This document shows, piece by piece, positions 1 through 12,198 of a DNA stretch of 39,813 nt. The stretch comes from an uncultured Pseudomonadota bacterium (lineage in GTDB: Bacteria > Pseudomonadota > Zetaproteobacteria > Mariprofundales > Mariprofundaceae): the NCBI GenBank assembly GCA_913055645.1, contig CAJXLC010000019.1, positions 1 through 39,813 of the forward strand, read 5' to 3'. The notes under the pieces are model-generated. The model saw only the letters and a program-made list of their open reading frames with translations. It was not told the DNA's origin and ran no database searches. The position numbers and the translations under genes were made by a program. Each line of letters begins with the position of its first letter. Position 1 is the stretch's first letter.

Positions 1-925
<925 letters not shown>

Positions 926-928
926 TGT

Positions 929-1942
929 TTAAGCTTCTTCTACAACATCCTTCACATCACCCATACCCAAATCAGCACGAACTTTACCTTCAATCTCTTC
1001 CAACATAGCAGGATTATCTTTCAAGAACTGGATGGCATTATCACGCCCTTGTCCAATTCGCTCTGTACCTGCTGCATACCAAGCACCGCTCTTCTTAATA
1101 TGACCAAACTCAACACCCATATCGACCACTTCACCGACATGCGATACCCCTTCACCATACATAATGGAGAACAATGCCAATTTAAATGGTGGTGCCATTT
1201 TATTCTTCACAATCTTCACTTTGGTTGAGTTCCCCAACACTTCATCACCCTTTTTAATGGCTCCAGTGCGGCGCACATCAAGGCGAACAGAGGCATAAAA
1301 CTTCAACGCATTACCACCAGTTGTGGTTTCAGGGTTACCAAACATCACACCGATTTTCATACGAATCTGATTGATAAAAATAATGGTTGTTTTCGAACGC
1401 GAAATAGAACCAGTTAGTTTGCGCAAAGCCTGCGACATCAAGCGCGCTTGCAAGCCCATATGTGAATCGCCCATATCACCTTCAAGCTCAGCTTTCGGAG
1501 TTAATGCAGCCACCGAATCCACCACAATAATATCCAAAGCACCCGAGCGAGTCAGCATATCCACGACTTCCAAAGCTTGTTCACCACAATCGGGTTGAGA
1601 GAGAAGTAAATCATCTACGTTTACACCCAGTTTTTCAGCGTAAATCGGATCAAGCGCATGTTCAGCATCTACAAAGGCAGCTTTCCCACCCATTTTTTGT
1701 GCTTCGGCAACTGCATGCAGAGCAAGCGTCGTTTTACCAGAGCTTTCTGGCCCATAAATTTCAACAATACGTCCACGCGGGTAACCAGCGATACCCAATG
1801 CCGCATCCAGTGCCAACGAGCCAGATGGAATCACATCAATCGCAACCTTTGCCTGATCACCCATGCGCATGATGGTGCCTTTACCAAACTGACGCTCAAT
1901 CTGTGCTAATGCAGTATCCAGTGCTTTATCTTTATCCGACAT
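929..1942 (-). CDS. recA: Recombinase RecA
   Basis: DNA-dependent ATPase for homologous recombination and SOS induction. Walker A GPESSGKT is at about residues 64-71, the Walker B region reads [12 protein letters not shown], and [22 protein letters not shown] contains loop L2. The frame is open upstream to an ATG at 1981. I chose the ATG at 1942 because GGAGG lies 4 bp before it and the protein then begins [14 protein letters not shown], as RecA proteins usually do; the 1981 ATG lacks a convincing ribosome site. The product has 337 residues. No confident LexA operator was seen upstream. Confidence 0.97.
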   Translation of the reverse strand: MSDKDKALDTALAQIERQFGKGTIMRMGDQAKVAIDVIPSGSLALDAALGIAGYPRGRIVEIYGPESSGKTTLALHAVAEAQKMGGKAAFVDAEHALDPIYAEKLGVNVDDLLLSQPDCGEQALEVVDMLTRSGALDIIVVDSVAALTPKAELEGDMGDSHMGLQARLMSQALRKLTGSISRSKTTIIFINQIRMKIGVMFGNPETTTGGNALKFYASVRLDVRRTGAIKKGDEVLGNSTKVKIVKNKMAPPFKLALFSIMYGEGVSHVGEVVDMGVEFGHIKKSGAWYAAGTERIGQGRDNAIQFLKDNPAMLEEIEGKVRADLGMGDVKDVVEEA

Positions 1943-2063
1943 ATTCCCTCCGACATCACCAAACTCAATCAGTTTCGTCATTCCATTTATTTTATCAGTG
2001 TTTCAATGCTTGCGAACGGTAACAGTCAATCCAATGCGCAACAATCTACTTATTCACGCCATG

Positions 2064-4379
<2,316 letters not shown>

Positions 4380-4428
4380 TCATCGGGCTTTGGCTATCAT
4401 CGCTGAACTTTCTCGTAAGGATTTTTTC

Positions 4429-7020
4429 ATGGCACATGCATCAACGGTTTACCTAAAGGATTATCAAGCACCTGCTTTTTGGGTGGAAAGTGTCCAACTA
4501 ACCTTTCAGTTACAACCTACTGGCACAGAAGTTATTTCTCTGGTTCATTACAAACACAACCCCGATTCAACACATAACGTTCTTGAACTTGATGGCTTTG
4601 AATTGGAGCTGTTGAATATTCAACTTAATGGACACACATTGCCTGCATCAGCCTATCAACAACATGCCTTAGGCATCTCCATTGATAAACTTCCAGAAAG
4701 TTTCGCGTTACAAATCACCACACGCATCAATCCCGAAGCTAATACTGCATTGGAAGGTTTATACCGCTCATCGGGCAACTATTGCACCCAATGTGAGGCA
4801 CAAGGCTTTAGGCGCATCACGTATTATCAAGATCGCCCTGATGTGATGGCTCCATTCACTGTAAAAATTATTGCCGATAAAGCCACCAATCCTGTCTTGT
4901 TATCCAATGGTAACCCTATCCATAACGGTGATTTGGATGATGGTAAACATTTCGTTGAATGGCATGACCCTTTCCCCAAACCGTGCTATCTCTTTGCTTT
5001 GGTGGCTGGCAATCTGTCCTGTGTTGAAGATTCCTATCAAACTATGTCTGGACGTGATGTAACCCTGCGTATTTTCACCGAAAAGCATCATGTTCATCAA
5101 TGTGATTTTGCCATGCAGTCGTTAAAACGGGCAATGGCTTGGGATGAAAAACGTTTCAATCTCGAATATGACTTGGATTTATTCATGGTTGTTGCGGTCG
5201 ATGATTTTAATATGGGTGCTATGGAAAATAAGGGCTTGAACATTTTTAATTCCCGCCTTGTTTTTGCTAGCCCTGAAACTGCAACCGATGATGATTATAT
5301 TTCTATTGAAGCCGTGATTGGACATGAATACTTCCATAACTGGACGGGCGATCGTGTCACCTGTCGTGATTGGTTTCAACTCAGCCTTAAAGAAGGTTTG
5401 ACAGTGTTCCGTGACCAAGAATTTACCGCAGATTTACACGATAGAGCCGTGAAACGTATTGAAGATGTGCGCTTGTTGCGTACCCACCAATTTGCCGAAG
5501 ATTCAAGTCCCATGGCACACCCCATTCGCCCTGCCTCTTTTGTTGAAATTAATAATTTCTATACCGTAACCGTGTATGAAAAAGGCGCAGAGGTGGTGCG
5601 TTTGTATCACTCGCTGTTGGGCGAGGAAGGTTTCCGCAAAGGTATGGACTTATACTTTGAGCGCCATGATGGGCAAGCGGTAACCACAGAAGATTTTTTA
5701 AGTGCTATGGCAGATGCCAATCATCGTGATTTGAGTCAAATGCAGACTTGGTATAATCAGGCAGGTACACCACATATCAACGTATCTTTAGACTATGATG
5801 CAAATGCGCAAACTTGCACACTGACTTGCAAACAATCTTGCCCTGCTACCCCTGAATCCCAAGACAAAAAGCCATATTTGATTCCACTTAAAATTGCATT
5901 ACTGGATAAACATGGAAACATGTTGATGGATGAAGAAACATTGCTGATCACGCAAGAAAAACAAGCGTTTACCTTTGAACATATCAGTAACCAGCCTATT
6001 CCATCCTTGTTACGTGATTTTTCTGCACCTGTGATTTTAGAATATGATTATTCGGATAGCGATTATGCCTTTTTGATGCAGCATGATAACAATCCCTTTA
6101 ATCAATGGTCGGCAACTCAAGCTTTAGCCAGCAACAGCACCATGAATCTGATGCAGAATAAGCATTGCGATTTAAACACGGTAATCACCGCTATAAAATC
6201 TGTATTAGAAAACAAAGGTTTATCCCCTGCGCTTAAAGCTGAAGCATTAAGTTTACCTTCGGTATCAGATATGCAGGAAGCGTGGTTGATGCAACATGAT
6301 ACCGTGAATCCAAGCCAAGTGTTTGCAACAAGGGAACAACTCAAATCAAGCATTGCCCAAGCCTTAAAAGGTGAGTTGTTGGATACTTATCAGACTATGC
6401 AAGATATGCCTGACTTAAGCGATGCTGCTATGCAGCAGCGTAAGCTTAAACATATCTGTTTGGCTTACTTAACGGCTCTGGGTGACACTGAAATGTTAGC
6501 ACTAGCTGTACAACAGTTTAACACAGCTCAAAACATGACCAGTCAGTATGCAGCCCTGCATTGCCTTGCCCAATATGATAATGCTCAAGCCACAAAAGCC
6601 TTACAAAGTTTTGAAGAGCAATGGAAAGATGAAACCAATGTGATGGATAAATGGTTTGGTGTACAAGCAAGCTCCCCTACTTTGGGTTCGTTAGCACATA
6701 TCCAAAGCCTAATGCAGCACCCGCAATTCAGCATCAAAAATCCGAATAAAGTACGTGCTGTGTTGGGTGGTTTCGCCATGCGCAATCCAAGTCAATTTCA
6801 TGCTGAAGATGGCAGTGGTTATCAGTTTATGGCAGAGCAAATCATCGCTTTGGACAAGCTCAACCCTCAAATTGCAGCCCGCATGGTGCGCACATTGATG
6901 GATTGGAAACGTTTGGAGCCAACCCGCCAAAGCTTCATGAAAGCAGCGTTACAACGAATCACTGATACGCAAGGTTTATCCGGTGATGTGTTTGAAATTG
7001 TTCATAAAAGTTTAACATAA
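4429..7020 (+). CDS. pepN: Aminopeptidase N (M1 family)
   Basis: Zinc metallopeptidase that removes N-terminal residues from peptides in the cytoplasm. The exopeptidase motif GAMEN is at about residue 263, and the zinc site HEYFHNW at about residues 298-304, followed by the glutamate ligand in LKEGLTVFRDQEF. The 863-residue length and overall order match proteobacterial PepN. ATG at 4429 is chosen because AAGGA lies 7 bp upstream and the product begins MAHASTVYLKDYQAP; the longer frame from 4327 overlaps the icd upstream region and adds a non-conserved leader. The gene converges on pgl with a 5-bp gap. Confidence 0.96.
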   Translation: MAHASTVYLKDYQAPAFWVESVQLTFQLQPTGTEVISLVHYKHNPDSTHNVLELDGFELELLNIQLNGHTLPASAYQQHALGISIDKLPESFALQITTRINPEANTALEGLYRSSGNYCTQCEAQGFRRITYYQDRPDVMAPFTVKIIADKATNPVLLSNGNPIHNGDLDDGKHFVEWHDPFPKPCYLFALVAGNLSCVEDSYQTMSGRDVTLRIFTEKHHVHQCDFAMQSLKRAMAWDEKRFNLEYDLDLFMVVAVDDFNMGAMENKGLNIFNSRLVFASPETATDDDYISIEAVIGHEYFHNWTGDRVTCRDWFQLSLKEGLTVFRDQEFTADLHDRAVKRIEDVRLLRTHQFAEDSSPMAHPIRPASFVEINNFYTVTVYEKGAEVVRLYHSLLGEEGFRKGMDLYFERHDGQAVTTEDFLSAMADANHRDLSQMQTWYNQAGTPHINVSLDYDANAQTCTLTCKQSCPATPESQDKKPYLIPLKIALLDKHGNMLMDEETLLITQEKQAFTFEHISNQPIPSLLRDFSAPVILEYDYSDSDYAFLMQHDNNPFNQWSATQALASNSTMNLMQNKHCDLNTVITAIKSVLENKGLSPALKAEALSLPSVSDMQEAWLMQHDTVNPSQVFATREQLKSSIAQALKGELLDTYQTMQDMPDLSDAAMQQRKLKHICLAYLTALGDTEMLALAVQQFNTAQNMTSQYAALHCLAQYDNAQATKALQSFEEQWKDETNVMDKWFGVQASSPTLGSLAHIQSLMQHPQFSIKNPNKVRAVLGGFAMRNPSQFHAEDGSGYQFMAEQIIALDKLNPQIAARMVRTLMDWKRLEPTRQSFMKAALQRITDTQGLSGDVFEIVHKSLT

Positions 7021-7025
7021 GAACG

Positions 7026-7682
7026 TTAAAGCGAAACGTACCATTCACTGTTTTCAATATTCACAGGCAATGATTCACCAGCGCAGACTTTATCAAAAGC
7101 TTCGCGCTTAGCTGCTCCTGTGACCATGATAATGCGACGATGCGCAAACTTAAGCGCAGTATAACCCATTGAGACTCGATTTGAGGGTGGTTTGGGCGAG
7201 TCAAATACCGGCACAGCCAAACGCTTATCTTGCAACCCTGGGTTATTGGGAAACAAACTCGCTGTATGTCCATCTTCACCCATACCCAAAAGCACCAAAT
7301 CCAATGCTTCAATGCCAGCCAGTTCATCCGCATACAAAGCCGCTGCCTTCTCTGCACCAAGCTCTGCATTCATACGGTGGATATGAGAGTCAGGAATTGC
7401 TACATGATTCAGCAGTGCATTATCCGCCATCTCATCATTACGCTCATCATCACCCACAGGTAAACAACGTTCATCACCAAACCACACATGCACTTTAGCC
7501 CAATCAACATCAGCATCACGTAACAACTCGTAACATTGTTTGGGAGTTGTGCCACCTGCCAATACCCAATGAAAAACACCACGCTTGGCAATGCTCTCAA
7601 AGGCTGAAGCAACAACAGTGTCAGCAACAGCCTGCGCAACTTCTATGGGTGTTTCAAAGCGTTTGATTTGCTTATTCACCAT
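7026..7682 (-). CDS. pgl: 6-phosphogluconolactonase
   Basis: Hydrolyses 6-phosphogluconolactone to 6-phosphogluconate, step two of the oxidative pentose-phosphate pathway. The 218-residue protein has the DevB/SOL-type signatures HWVLAGGTTPKQCYELL (about residues 38-54), VHVWFGDERCLPVGD (about 64-78) and LVLLGMGEDGHTASLFP (about 130-146). Its ATG overlaps the zwf 3' end by 11 bp, so it is the distal gene of gnd-zwf-pgl. The short inverted repeat TTTAAC/GTTAAA at the convergent junction with pepN contains both stop codons. Confidence 0.94.
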   Translation of the reverse strand: MVNKQIKRFETPIEVAQAVADTVVASAFESIAKRGVFHWVLAGGTTPKQCYELLRDADVDWAKVHVWFGDERCLPVGDDERNDEMADNALLNHVAIPDSHIHRMNAELGAEKAAALYADELAGIEALDLVLLGMGEDGHTASLFPNNPGLQDKRLAVPVFDSPKPPSNRVSMGYTALKFAHRRIIMVTGAAKREAFDKVCAGESLPVNIENSEWYVSL

Positions 7683-9186
7683 GAACCTTCAGGTCCCGCC
7701 AGCCGCCTTCACATTCATCGAGCAGTGCATCCATACCAGGAATATCCAGTGTGCCTGCCTCATAGGTCGCAATATCACTTTCTTTTGCCCACTCATCCAT
7801 AATCGGAGCCACAATTGCCCAACTCTCTTCCACTTCATCGGCACGCGAAAATAAACCCGCCTCACCCAACATCACATCATGCAATAGAGTTTCATAAGCT
7901 TCGGGCATACCAGAACCCACCATACCATATGATGCATCGAGTTTCACACCACGCAAATCAGTTGATAAGCCTGGTTGTTTGGCTGTCATGGTCAGCTGCA
8001 TACCTTCATCAGGCTGCAATCGGAAAATTAACTCATTATTGAGCACCGTATCTTCATCAAGTTGAAAAAGTTGCTGAGGTGGCGCTTTAAAACGAATACA
8101 TATTTCAGATACCCGATCTGGCAAACGTTTGCCTGTACGTAGTACAAATGGCACATCATGCCAACGCCAGTTATCGACATAAAATTTCACTGCAGCAAAA
8201 GTTTCCGTACATGAATCATCAGCAACATTTTTTTCATCACGATAAGCAAGCACTGTTTCATCGCCAATTGTACCTTCCGCATATTGCGCCCGCACAGCAA
8301 TATCCTTAACATCTTCAGGCTTAATTTCACGCATCGAACGCAATACCTTCATTTTTTCATCGCGCACATCATTGGCATCCAACGAAACAGGAGGTTCCAT
8401 GGCAACTAAAGCCATGACCTGCATCAAATGACTCTGAATCATATCACGAAAGGCACCTGAATTTTCATAATAACCCGCGCGATAACCAATACCCAACGAT
8501 TCCGATACAGAAATTTGCACATGGTCAATATAATTTCGATTCCATAAAGGTTCTAAAACAGCATTGGCAAAACGAAAGACCATCAAGTTTTGCACAGCTT
8601 CCTTACCCAAATAGTGATCAATACGATAAATTTGTGATTCATCAAAATACGATTGCAGTTTACCATTTAAATCTTTGGCACTCGCCAAATCCATACCGAA
8701 TGGTTTTTCAACAACAATGCGTCGAAAGCCACCATCTTCATCTGCCAAGCCCGCATCTTTTAAATTTTTACACACACATTCATACCAAGAAGGTGGTATG
8801 GCAAGATAGTACAAGGCATTGGTCTTGCCATCATAGGCATGCAATGTTTCTGCTAGTTGTTTATACATCTCAGGGTCAGCCAAATCACCCACAACCAAAT
8901 CAAGTTTATCAGCAATACGTCGCCACGATGGCGGATTCATCACCGCTTCAGGAAAATAATGCAATAATTGATCATGCACATAGTTTTCCCAGTGCGATTT
9001 AGTCCACTTTTCGCGTACTGATCCGATAATACGTGAATGTGGCCCCAGCAAATTCCACCTATGCATATGCGCCAGTGCTGGCAATAGTTTGCGTTTGGTT
9101 AAATCACCCGATGCGCCAAATATCACAATATTAGTTGCTTCTGGTCGAGCAGAACCAATTAGCGAGGCAAATTTATCATGAGCCAT
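7672..9186 (-). CDS. zwf: Glucose-6-phosphate 1-dehydrogenase
   Basis: Oxidises glucose-6-phosphate to the lactone with NADP reduction, the entry reaction of the oxidative pentose-phosphate pathway. The Rossmann motif FGASGDLTKRKLLPAL is at about residues 23-38, and the substrate-binding signature RIDHYLGKE at about residue 190. The C-terminal half has RTGKRLPDRVSEICIRFK. Length is 504 residues, normal for the family. The gene lies 2 bp after the gnd stop and overlaps pgl, so the three enzymes should be co-translated. Confidence 0.97.
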   Translation of the reverse strand: MAHDKFASLIGSARPEATNIVIFGASGDLTKRKLLPALAHMHRWNLLGPHSRIIGSVREKWTKSHWENYVHDQLLHYFPEAVMNPPSWRRIADKLDLVVGDLADPEMYKQLAETLHAYDGKTNALYYLAIPPSWYECVCKNLKDAGLADEDGGFRRIVVEKPFGMDLASAKDLNGKLQSYFDESQIYRIDHYLGKEAVQNLMVFRFANAVLEPLWNRNYIDHVQISVSESLGIGYRAGYYENSGAFRDMIQSHLMQVMALVAMEPPVSLDANDVRDEKMKVLRSMREIKPEDVKDIAVRAQYAEGTIGDETVLAYRDEKNVADDSCTETFAAVKFYVDNWRWHDVPFVLRTGKRLPDRVSEICIRFKAPPQQLFQLDEDTVLNNELIFRLQPDEGMQLTMTAKQPGLSTDLRGVKLDASYGMVGSGMPEAYETLLHDVMLGEAGLFSRADEVEESWAIVAPIMDEWAKESDIATYEAGTLDIPGMDALLDECEGGWRDLKVHGE

Positions 9187-9188
9187 GC

Positions 9189-10112
9189 TTATTCAGCCTT
9201 ATCCGCAGCTTTGATGGCATGCCCACCAAAACCTGCCCGTTGTGCATTAACAATTTTACCAGCAAAAGCATCTTTCTGACGACTACGAAAACGCATTTGT
9301 AATGCCAAGGTCATCACTGGAGTCGGAATCCCCAAATCAATCGCTTCATTGGCTGTCCAACGACCTTCACCCGAATCATCCATCCAATCAGATAATGACG
9401 ACAAATCACCATCTTGCTCTAGCGCATCACCGGTTAAATCCAATAACCATGAAGACACCACCGAACCATACTGCCAAACACGTGAAACTTGATGCATATC
9501 CAATTCAAATTCATCTTTGGCTTTCATCAATTCAAAGCCTTCCGCAAAAGCCTGCATCATGCCGTATTCCATGCCGTTATGAACCATCTTCACAAAGTGC
9601 CCTGAACCAATAGGACCCATATGTCCCCAACCTTTACCATCATTCGATGCCAAGGTTGTTAGAGCTGGTGCAATCAAATCAATAGCAGGCTTTTCACCCC
9701 CAATCATGAGTGAGTAACCATTTTGCAAGCCCCAAACGCCACCTGATGTACCACAATCGGCAAAAAGAACGCCTTTCTCTGCTAGTTCAACGCCACGGCG
9801 TTGCCCTTCTTTATAGTTGGAGTTACCACCATCAATAATCAAATCACCCGCTTCAAGACCTGCATCTAATAAATTTTCAATACTTGAATCAACAAATTGA
9901 TGCGGAACCATAATCCAAATCACACGCGGCGCTGGTAACTGTGTAATCACATCCTTGAGACTAGAAGCGGCTGAGACTCTTTCAAATTCCGATGCTAAGG
10001 CTTCGCCTGGTGCATTATCCACATCATAGGCAACCACTTCATGTTCACCTTGCATCAAACGTTTCACCATATTGCCGCCCATGCGACCCAAACCTACCAT
10101 TGCCAACTTCAT
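9189..10112 (-). CDS. gnd: 6-phosphogluconate dehydrogenase, decarboxylating, short type
   Basis: Converts 6-phosphogluconate to ribulose-5-phosphate and CO2. The N-terminal dinucleotide fold has GLGRMGGNM at residues 7-15, followed by LIIDGGNSNYKEGQRRG and DCGTSGGVWGLQNGYSLMIGG. At 307 residues this is the short YqeC/GndA-like class rather than the 470-residue enterobacterial form; known members of the short class often prefer NAD. AGGAG lies 7 bp before the ATG. First gene of gnd-zwf-pgl, so the operon encodes all three steps from glucose-6-phosphate to ribulose-5-phosphate. Confidence 0.94.
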   Translation of the reverse strand: MKLAMVGLGRMGGNMVKRLMQGEHEVVAYDVDNAPGEALASEFERVSAASSLKDVITQLPAPRVIWIMVPHQFVDSSIENLLDAGLEAGDLIIDGGNSNYKEGQRRGVELAEKGVLFADCGTSGGVWGLQNGYSLMIGGEKPAIDLIAPALTTLASNDGKGWGHMGPIGSGHFVKMVHNGMEYGMMQAFAEGFELMKAKDEFELDMHQVSRVWQYGSVVSSWLLDLTGDALEQDGDLSSLSDWMDDSGEGRWTANEAIDLGIPTPVMTLALQMRFRSRQKDAFAGKIVNAQRAGFGGHAIKAADKAE

Positions 10113-10242
10113 GACCCATCTCCTATTGCATAATAATTAATTGAAAAACACCTGCTAAAAACAAGCGCGAAGATGCTACCACGCAATACGTGTCATGAGA
10201 TAGTGAATTCTTATTAAAAAGACTTATGCTTTATTTTAAAAC

Positions 10243-10269
10243 AAAAAAGGGAGGCTAAAATAGCCCCCC
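10243..10269 (-). terminator. Rho-independent terminator of the 10312-11037 gene
   Basis: On the minus strand a 9-bp stem (GGGGGGCTA paired with TAGCCTCCC, one G-U pair, 3-base loop) is followed directly by six T residues. It lies 43 bp beyond the stop codon of the unknown membrane protein and separates it from gnd. The rest of the 199-bp spacer 10113-10311 shows nothing beyond the gnd ribosome site. Confidence 0.8.
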
Positions 10270-10311
10270 CTCTACAAAACTTACTCTAAAAACAGTAAAA
10301 AGATTATTTTA

Positions 10312-11037
10312 CTACTTTTTATTAATCTTTTTAGGATCTATAAATAGCATTTTCGTTGGGTCTTTAAAGCCAACTGCTCCACCCACAAAGAAATAACCAC
10401 AGGCAAAGATAAATGCTGCCAAGAGCATTGCAAAGTAAACAATAATCACAAATATGCCTTGATCCACATCCAAAACAATCGTAAAACCATCATTGGTTTT
10501 CTTCACTTCATGAATGGTCAGTGATCTTGCTTGAACTCTTAACTCAGAACCAGTCAATACAAAAATATCTTTTGTAAATAAAAATCTATTCATTTGTTTG
10601 GTAATCATAGGTACCAGAGACTCAGCATTTTTATTCCATAACTTAAATCCCGCCTCATTCGAGCTTTGATCTGCAAACGTTAATATGACATCTTTAGGAA
10701 TTTTCAAATAAAAGGAGTTATCCTTTGGTTGAAACGTAACCTTGCTTGTAAATGCCATCTTACCCCATTGCTTATCTAAACCAGAAGCCACCATAATGCT
10801 CGATTTAAAAGCAACATCTCCTGAATCTGTGATGCTTACAGAAGGGTCAGCAATCTCATACTTAATATTCAGATCTGTTGATTGTCCATCAATAAGAAAC
10901 ACAGGCTCCATAATTCCTTGGATACTCGTTTTTTCCACATTGACAGACAGCTGATTAACCTTAAAAATCAACAGTCCTATAACTGCGACAAGAAATAATA
11001 AAGTCGCTAACCGAAACAATAACTGTTTACTTAACAT
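10312..11037 (-). CDS. Unknown protein with N- and C-terminal membrane segments
   Basis: I do not recognise this 241-residue protein with confidence. A basic start (MLSKQLLFR) leads into a hydrophobic segment at about residues 8-26, then a soluble beta-rich region of about 165 residues, then a second hydrophobic segment at about 196-222 and a basic tail ending KKINKK. This predicts a large periplasmic domain between two membrane spans. The middle (KMAFTSKVTFQPKDNSFYLKI, then LTGSELRVQARSLTIHEVK) is loosely reminiscent of the DUF1439/YceB lipoprotein fold, but this one lacks a lipobox. AGGAG precedes the ATG by about 6 bp. It has its own terminator and is probably monocistronic. Confidence 0.75.
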   Translation of the reverse strand: MLSKQLLFRLATLLFLVAVIGLLIFKVNQLSVNVEKTSIQGIMEPVFLIDGQSTDLNIKYEIADPSVSITDSGDVAFKSSIMVASGLDKQWGKMAFTSKVTFQPKDNSFYLKIPKDVILTFADQSSNEAGFKLWNKNAESLVPMITKQMNRFLFTKDIFVLTGSELRVQARSLTIHEVKKTNDGFTIVLDVDQGIFVIIVYFAMLLAAFIFACGYFFVGGAVGFKDPTKMLFIDPKKINKK

Positions 11038-11099
11038 GCACTTCTCCTAAATTCATTCACATAAATATACTACTATTCAAACAACCAAACTGGTGATTC

Positions 11100-11141
11100 A
11101 TAAAAGCCACTGCAAAATGAACATATTGCAGTGGCTTTTAT
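11100..11141. terminator. Strong hairpin terminator after the cytochrome operon
   Basis: A perfect 16-bp inverted repeat (AAAAGCCACTGCAA with TTGCAGTGGCTTTT at its core) encloses a 10-base loop. It lies 20 bp past the stop of the triheme cytochrome, and its arms end in T runs on both strands. It isolates the oxidase-cytochrome operon from the gene at 10312-11037. Confidence 0.82.
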
Positions 11142-11160
11142 AGCTCATTGTTTCAAATCA

Positions 11161-12198
11161 TCATTGCTGATTATTTGAACCCTCAAATCCACACTTACAC
11201 AACTTGCGAATATGTTTCACCAAGCCCTTAATTTCTGCATCACTTAATGTTCCTCCCCAAGGAGGCATCAATGCGGACTTACTAATAGACGCTCCACCTT
11301 CTTTGATTGCCTTAAACAACTCCGCATTGGTTCGTGTTTTTAAATATTTTGAATCAGAGTGGTTGCGCGGAGGCACTTCCATATCACGCGAGTTGATACC
11401 TGAGCCTTTACCTGAAATACCATGACATTGCATACAGTAAACACGATAATTTGTGGCAGCTGATTGCTCCACTGCATTTTTCATCATGCTCCTACTCTTA
11501 TCAGAGCCCAACGAGATAATGTAGTTCACCGTTTTTTGCATATCTTCTTCAGATAACTCACGTGTCGGCATCCATGTTTTATGATTCCATGCTTGGGGGT
11601 CACGAATATAACTCAGCATATATTCAGGCTTCAACCGAGCTGCCGCCGTATAAAGTTCAGGAGCTGAAAGACCACCATAATTTGGCTCAATACTATGGCA
11701 AGCCAAGCAACCATTCACTTTATCAAACATCATATCACCCAAAGCCGTCGGCACAGTAATATCAGGGTTATAATGCTCTGCTTCAATCAATTGATCTTTA
11801 CTACGCAATTCACTAAGTGCCTGTGCTACATTTTTAGCATCTAACGCACTCAAACGCACATGCGGCTTTAGTGAATCCTGACGGAGTGTATTCCACTTTA
11901 CACCCGTTTGGGTGTGATCAAGGTAAAATGCTCCCGATGGGCGAATCCTTGTCGGTTTTTGCAACCAAGTCGCAATCCAATTTTGATTATATTTATCTCC
12001 TGCATAGTACAAATCAGGGCCTTTACGCCACAAACCAACTGTTTTGGCATTTACATTGCCTGAAATATTATGACAGGCTGTACACCCCTGTTTTTCCATA
12101 AATTTGAAGCCTTGAGCCGCACCAGCAGAAGCATTAACACTCCACAGCAACCCTACGACTGCAACAGTTCCAGATAATATGCGTAGCATATATTTCAT
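11161..12198 (-). CDS. Triheme cytochrome c, periplasmic
   Basis: Predicted exported electron carrier of 345 residues. A signal peptide occupies about residues 1-25. Three haem-binding motifs are visible: CTACH (39-43), CLACH (164-168) and CMQCH (255-259). Likely axial methionines are M210 (TWMPTRE) and M311 (LMPPWGG). The third unit, YCMQCHGISGKGSG through GLVKHIRKL, is a typical class I cytochrome c domain; the first two resemble a diheme unit. The C-terminus carries an extra CKC pair (334 and 336) of unknown role. Its start overlaps the oxidase stop by 4 bp, so the pair is translationally coupled. It most likely passes electrons to or from that oxidase. Confidence 0.88.
   Translation of the reverse strand: MKYMLRILSGTVAVVGLLWSVNASAGAAQGFKFMEKQGCTACHNISGNVNAKTVGLWRKGPDLYYAGDKYNQNWIATWLQKPTRIRPSGAFYLDHTQTGVKWNTLRQDSLKPHVRLSALDAKNVAQALSELRSKDQLIEAEHYNPDITVPTALGDMMFDKVNGCLACHSIEPNYGGLSAPELYTAAARLKPEYMLSYIRDPQAWNHKTWMPTRELSEEDMQKTVNYIISLGSDKSRSMMKNAVEQSAATNYRVYCMQCHGISGKGSGINSRDMEVPPRNHSDSKYLKTRTNAELFKAIKEGGASISKSALMPPWGGTLSDAEIKGLVKHIRKLCKCGFEGSNNQQ

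Noticed and set aside
1943-2063. Possible LexA operator upstream of recA (GTTACCGTTC-like sequence)
   Set aside because: Only half-site resemblance; no known LexA consensus fits, and the clade's motif is uncertain.
7169-7498. 109-residue open frame on plus strand inside pgl
   Set aside because: Antisense shadow of a well-conserved gene.
8634-9002. 122-residue open frame on plus strand inside zwf
   Set aside because: Shadow of the zwf coding frame, with biased composition and no ribosome site.
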